This document shows, piece after piece, positions 61,238-64,000 of a stretch of 64,000 nucleotides of DNA; position 1 is the stretch's first letter; each line of letters begins with the position of its first letter. A model generated the notes under the pieces. It saw nothing but the letters and a program-made list of their open reading frames with translations. It was not told where the DNA came from and ran no database searches. Location: positions 9,610,001-9,674,000 of the forward strand of contig NC_039491.1 in assembly GCF_003590095.1 (NCBI RefSeq), read 5' to 3'. The translations under genes and the position numbers were made by a program. The stretch is from Trichoplusia ni. Its lineage: Eukaryota; Arthropoda; Insecta; Lepidoptera; Noctuidae.

Positions 61238-64000
61238 TCACGCTTGCTTTGGATGCGGCGCGGGAGCCGGCGGGGATGGCTTGAAGCACTGCATGAGGAA
61301 CGCCGTGTACATTATGAACGCTATCGAGAGCGCTATCAGAGCGTACATGAAGATGTTCAGCTCTGGCTGCCGGAATCTGTTCTTTCGCAGCCATTCTAGT
61401 ACTTCGTCTTCGTTCATGAGGTCTCCTAAAAAAGGCCATTAAATTCAGAAAAAAACGTTACAAACTTTCCTCCGGTGATCACTGAAAAAGGAGTTCATAC
61501 CTCTGTATATACTGGGGAATCGCTTCCTAAAGTATACAATAGCTGGCAGCTTAGTGACTCCCCACTTGCGCGCGTATCGAGGGTCTTGCATTTTCACAAA
61601 GGTAATATCCAAGTTGTCCGTTTCGCTGTCGATGTTTTCCAGCTTGTCTAATACGGCGCGACTTTCAGCTGATTTCTCATCTAAAAAACAACACTTTACT
61701 TAGAGAAAATGCTAAGAAAAATAAACAAACATAATTTGTACATTGTGCCAATGAACTTACAGAAGTAAACAGCTAAGAATTCGTTCTCCTCCAACAGTTT
61801 GTCCAACATCTTACGGTTCACCTCCTCAATTTCGTTTTTGATTTCAAAAACGTCCTGAGATGTCAACCATTGTAGGACCCTGTCTACTTGGTGGAGATCT
61901 CCGTCGTACAACATCGGTACTTGTTTACGGAAGTATACCAATGATGGTATGTTCACTACGTTGTAGGTAGCGGCTGCTTCAGGACTGGCGATCTTTACAA
62001 AGTCGATGCCAAACTGGTCGACCTCCCCGTCGATTTGTTCCAGTGATTCGAGAATTTCATCGCATTCTGCGCAATCTTCGTCATCATCTGTAAGAAGTTT
62101 TAAACCATTGTATATTTCCTAACATTGAATAGGCCAACCCTTGTGATGCCCCAGTAATACTTACAGAAGAATACAACCAGCAGATGAGATTCGTAAAGCA
62201 ATCTTTCCAACATTCTTTCGTTGACTGATTCAATTTCGTCGGCCAATTCCCTGTTGTCATCATCGATGAGCCATTCCAGAATTGATTCTTCATTTTGTAA
62301 GTCACCTTCAAATAGAAGAGGGTTTCCATTCCTAGAAACAAATGATAAGTAAGATTTAAAAATATTAAAAAAAATGTAAGGTGTCATAATTTTTATTATC
62401 GTATTTACCTGAAGTAAACCATAGCTGGGAAGGTTTTGATGGAATATCTCTTGGCGAGTTGTGGATCTTGGATCTTGACCATGTGAATACCATATACGTC
62501 ACACTCGTCATCAATGCTTTCCAGGCCCTCAAGGATATGATCACAGATGTGGCAGTTCAGTTTGTCTAAAACATAACACACGTTATGATTCTTATTTCAA
62601 TATATTTAATATTTTTATTAGATCTTCTACCGTAATACTTACAGAAGTAAACAGCTAAGTACTGTGTTTCCTCTACCATCTTCTCCAACATTACTCTGGT
62701 TATAAGTTCGATTCGATCTTCCGTTTTCTGTGTGATTAACCATTGTAATACTTCTTCTTCTTCGGCCAAAGATCCTTCATATACATTCGGAACATTTTGT
62801 TCGAAGTACACTAGTACCGGGAAATCTGTTACTCCGTAAGATTCGGCTATAGAATAATCTTGCGTTTTGACAAACTTGATACCGTGTCTGTCGCAGTCAT
62901 CATCGATATTCTCAAGTTCTTCCAATATCCCAGCGCATTGTTCGCAGTCGAGACTATCTGCAACATTTAGGTCTATTGCCAGTTAAAGTGTAAAATCATT
63001 TTGTGAGATAACTTCATTGGATGGACAAACTGTTTCGTACTATTGTGAGGCACTAAGAGCAGGTAAAATGTGCTGCTACATAAACCAAAACCAACATCAT
63101 TCATTATGCAGTACTTTGCCGTGGACTGAACACTTCACAGACTCGACACAGGTGGATGTGAAAACCGGGGGTAAACTTGCACTATTCAGATAAATAGGCC
63201 TTCAAATACCTACATTAAGTGAGGACATGCTACATGCAACAAAGTAAATGACTACAGATATAGGGTCATTAGAAAGATTGCGATTGCTGGGAATTAAATT
63301 GCCAATGGTAGTGGACACGGCTCTAAAGGGATAGGAGTACCCTCTTGGTCCTGTCCCTCATCGTCTTCGTGCTCAATTACTTTCTTTTTCGTTGACTTTC
63401 TCATCGCTTTCGAATTGCAAATTTCACATAACGTTTTGTTCCCTATTAAAAAGCAATAGAAAATTAATAAAAAGAAGAATAAATGTTAGTTGCTTAGTAC
63501 AATTTACAGTAAAATTGTCTCTTTGTGTTCTCTTTTTACATTCTTTACATTTCTTTTGTTTTCTTTAAATACTATATTTACCAGCACATTAAACAAATGG
63601 TTGTGTAATGTGTGTGCAGTAACAGTGTAAGATCACCAAACTGATAAGCAACTTACAGAAGTAAACCGCAAGAGAGCTGGACTCTTCTATCAAGTCTAAC
63701 AGATCTTGACCCTCCAGGGCCTCAATGACATCTCCAGCTGGGTTTTTCTGAGTTAACAACCAACTCAGTAGCTGTTGTTCGTCATACAAATCTCCTGAAA
63801 AATAAAATAGGATATGTCAGCAAGTGCAAATTCAAGCTAAAGCTCAAGACTTATTTTTGACAAAAAAAAATAATCAGTTTTACTCAGTTATTATTACCAG
63901 CATAAATAACGGGATCTTTGGAGCCCATTTTGAAAAACAAGACAGCAGGTAAAGCGAATACTCCGAATTCTTTCGCCATCTGCCGGTCGTCGATCTTAAC
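61238..64000 (-). CDS. Membrane-anchored tandem thioredoxin-domain protein (PDI superfamily), 3' part
   Basis: Minus-strand exons are 64000-63898 (runs off the window), 63794-63657, 62957-62643, 62565-62409, 62331-62165, 62087-61761, 61680-61501 and 61425-61238 (TGA). All junctions are GT-AG and in phase. The product is a string of thioredoxin-like modules of about 105-109 residues. Each has AVYFY at the strand before the active site, a CxxC shortly after, VK-Q/D-P, a cis-proline-like FP or LP, VYFR, Y-GDL and a VLxWL helix. Active-site motifs are CEQC, CHIC and CAEC in modules 1-3 counted from 62957. The last module has EKSAESRA and no cysteine. The end carries one membrane segment (LNIFMYALIALSIAFIMYTA) and a short proline-rich tail ending HPKQA. 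This suggests an ER or secretory-pathway thiol protein with luminal modules. The start lies beyond the window. I do not recognise a named orthologue. Confidence 0.88.
63294..63442 (-). CDS. Candidate alternative terminal exon of the thioredoxin-repeat gene
   Basis: On the minus strand, after TTTAATAG, an open segment begins with GG. Spliced to the phase-1 donor at 63657 (TTCT|GTAAGT) it gives AVYFWNKTLCEICNSKAMRK, then a lysine-rich and acidic tail (STKKKVIEHEDDEG), then ...PCPLPLAI and a stop. W and CEIC fall exactly where Y and CxxC fall in the normal modules, so this is homologous to a module start and not random intron. Used as a terminal exon it would yield a soluble, truncated protein without the downstream modules or the membrane anchor. 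No canonical AATAAA was found between it and the next exon, so its use is unproven. Confidence 0.55.

Noticed and set aside
61230..61439. 69-codon minus-strand frame over the last exon of the thioredoxin-repeat gene
   Set aside because: It is an out-of-frame shadow (Arg/Ala-rich). The spliced frame instead gives DLMNEDEVLEWL and a membrane segment ending at the TGA 61238-61240.

Overview
The window is eukaryotic nuclear DNA from an insect, almost certainly a moth (Lepidoptera; a noctuoid is my best guess). It is AT-rich. Its genes have short exons with GT-AG introns. Most of the rest is littered with short interspersed repeats of types I recognise from moth genomes: tRNA-derived SINEs, palindromic MITEs and 3' tails of non-LTR elements. 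No bacterial operon, CRISPR array, viral genome or rRNA gene is visible.

Layout. Positions 1-36.8 kb form a gene-poor stretch in which I find no convincing host gene, only decayed repeats and two small unexplained open segments. Five genes then follow closely. (1) A BolA-like protein (BOLA1 type), + strand, 36820-37462, two coding exons. (2) ASH2, the core subunit of COMPASS/MLL histone H3K4 methyltransferase complexes, - strand, 39361-48072, ten coding exons, 573 residues. (3) A divergently transcribed coiled-coil protein of 236 residues that I do not recognise, + strand, 48879-50752. (4) A DGAT2-family acyl-CoA acyltransferase, + strand, 52687-58223, five exons, 358 residues. (5) The 3' part of a membrane-anchored protein built of tandem thioredoxin-like modules, - strand, 61238 to beyond the right edge. 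Exon models for genes 1-5 were built by hand. Every junction was checked for GT/AG and reading phase, and all close in frame.

The genes do not form an obvious pathway. Their functions are Fe-S/redox handling, chromatin, an unknown coiled coil, lipid synthesis and ER-type thiol chemistry. ASH2 and the coiled-coil gene start about 0.8 kb apart, head to head, and may share a promoter. The most interesting signals are two candidate alternative exons. One is an in-frame mini first exon inside the large ASH2 intron; it would give a 347-residue ASH2 without the PHD/winged-helix half. The other is a phase-compatible terminal exon in the thioredoxin-repeat gene; it starts a new CxxC module and then stops after a charged tail. 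The thioredoxin-repeat gene also shows clear module duplication, with all module borders at the same phase-1 site and the CxxC lost from the last module.
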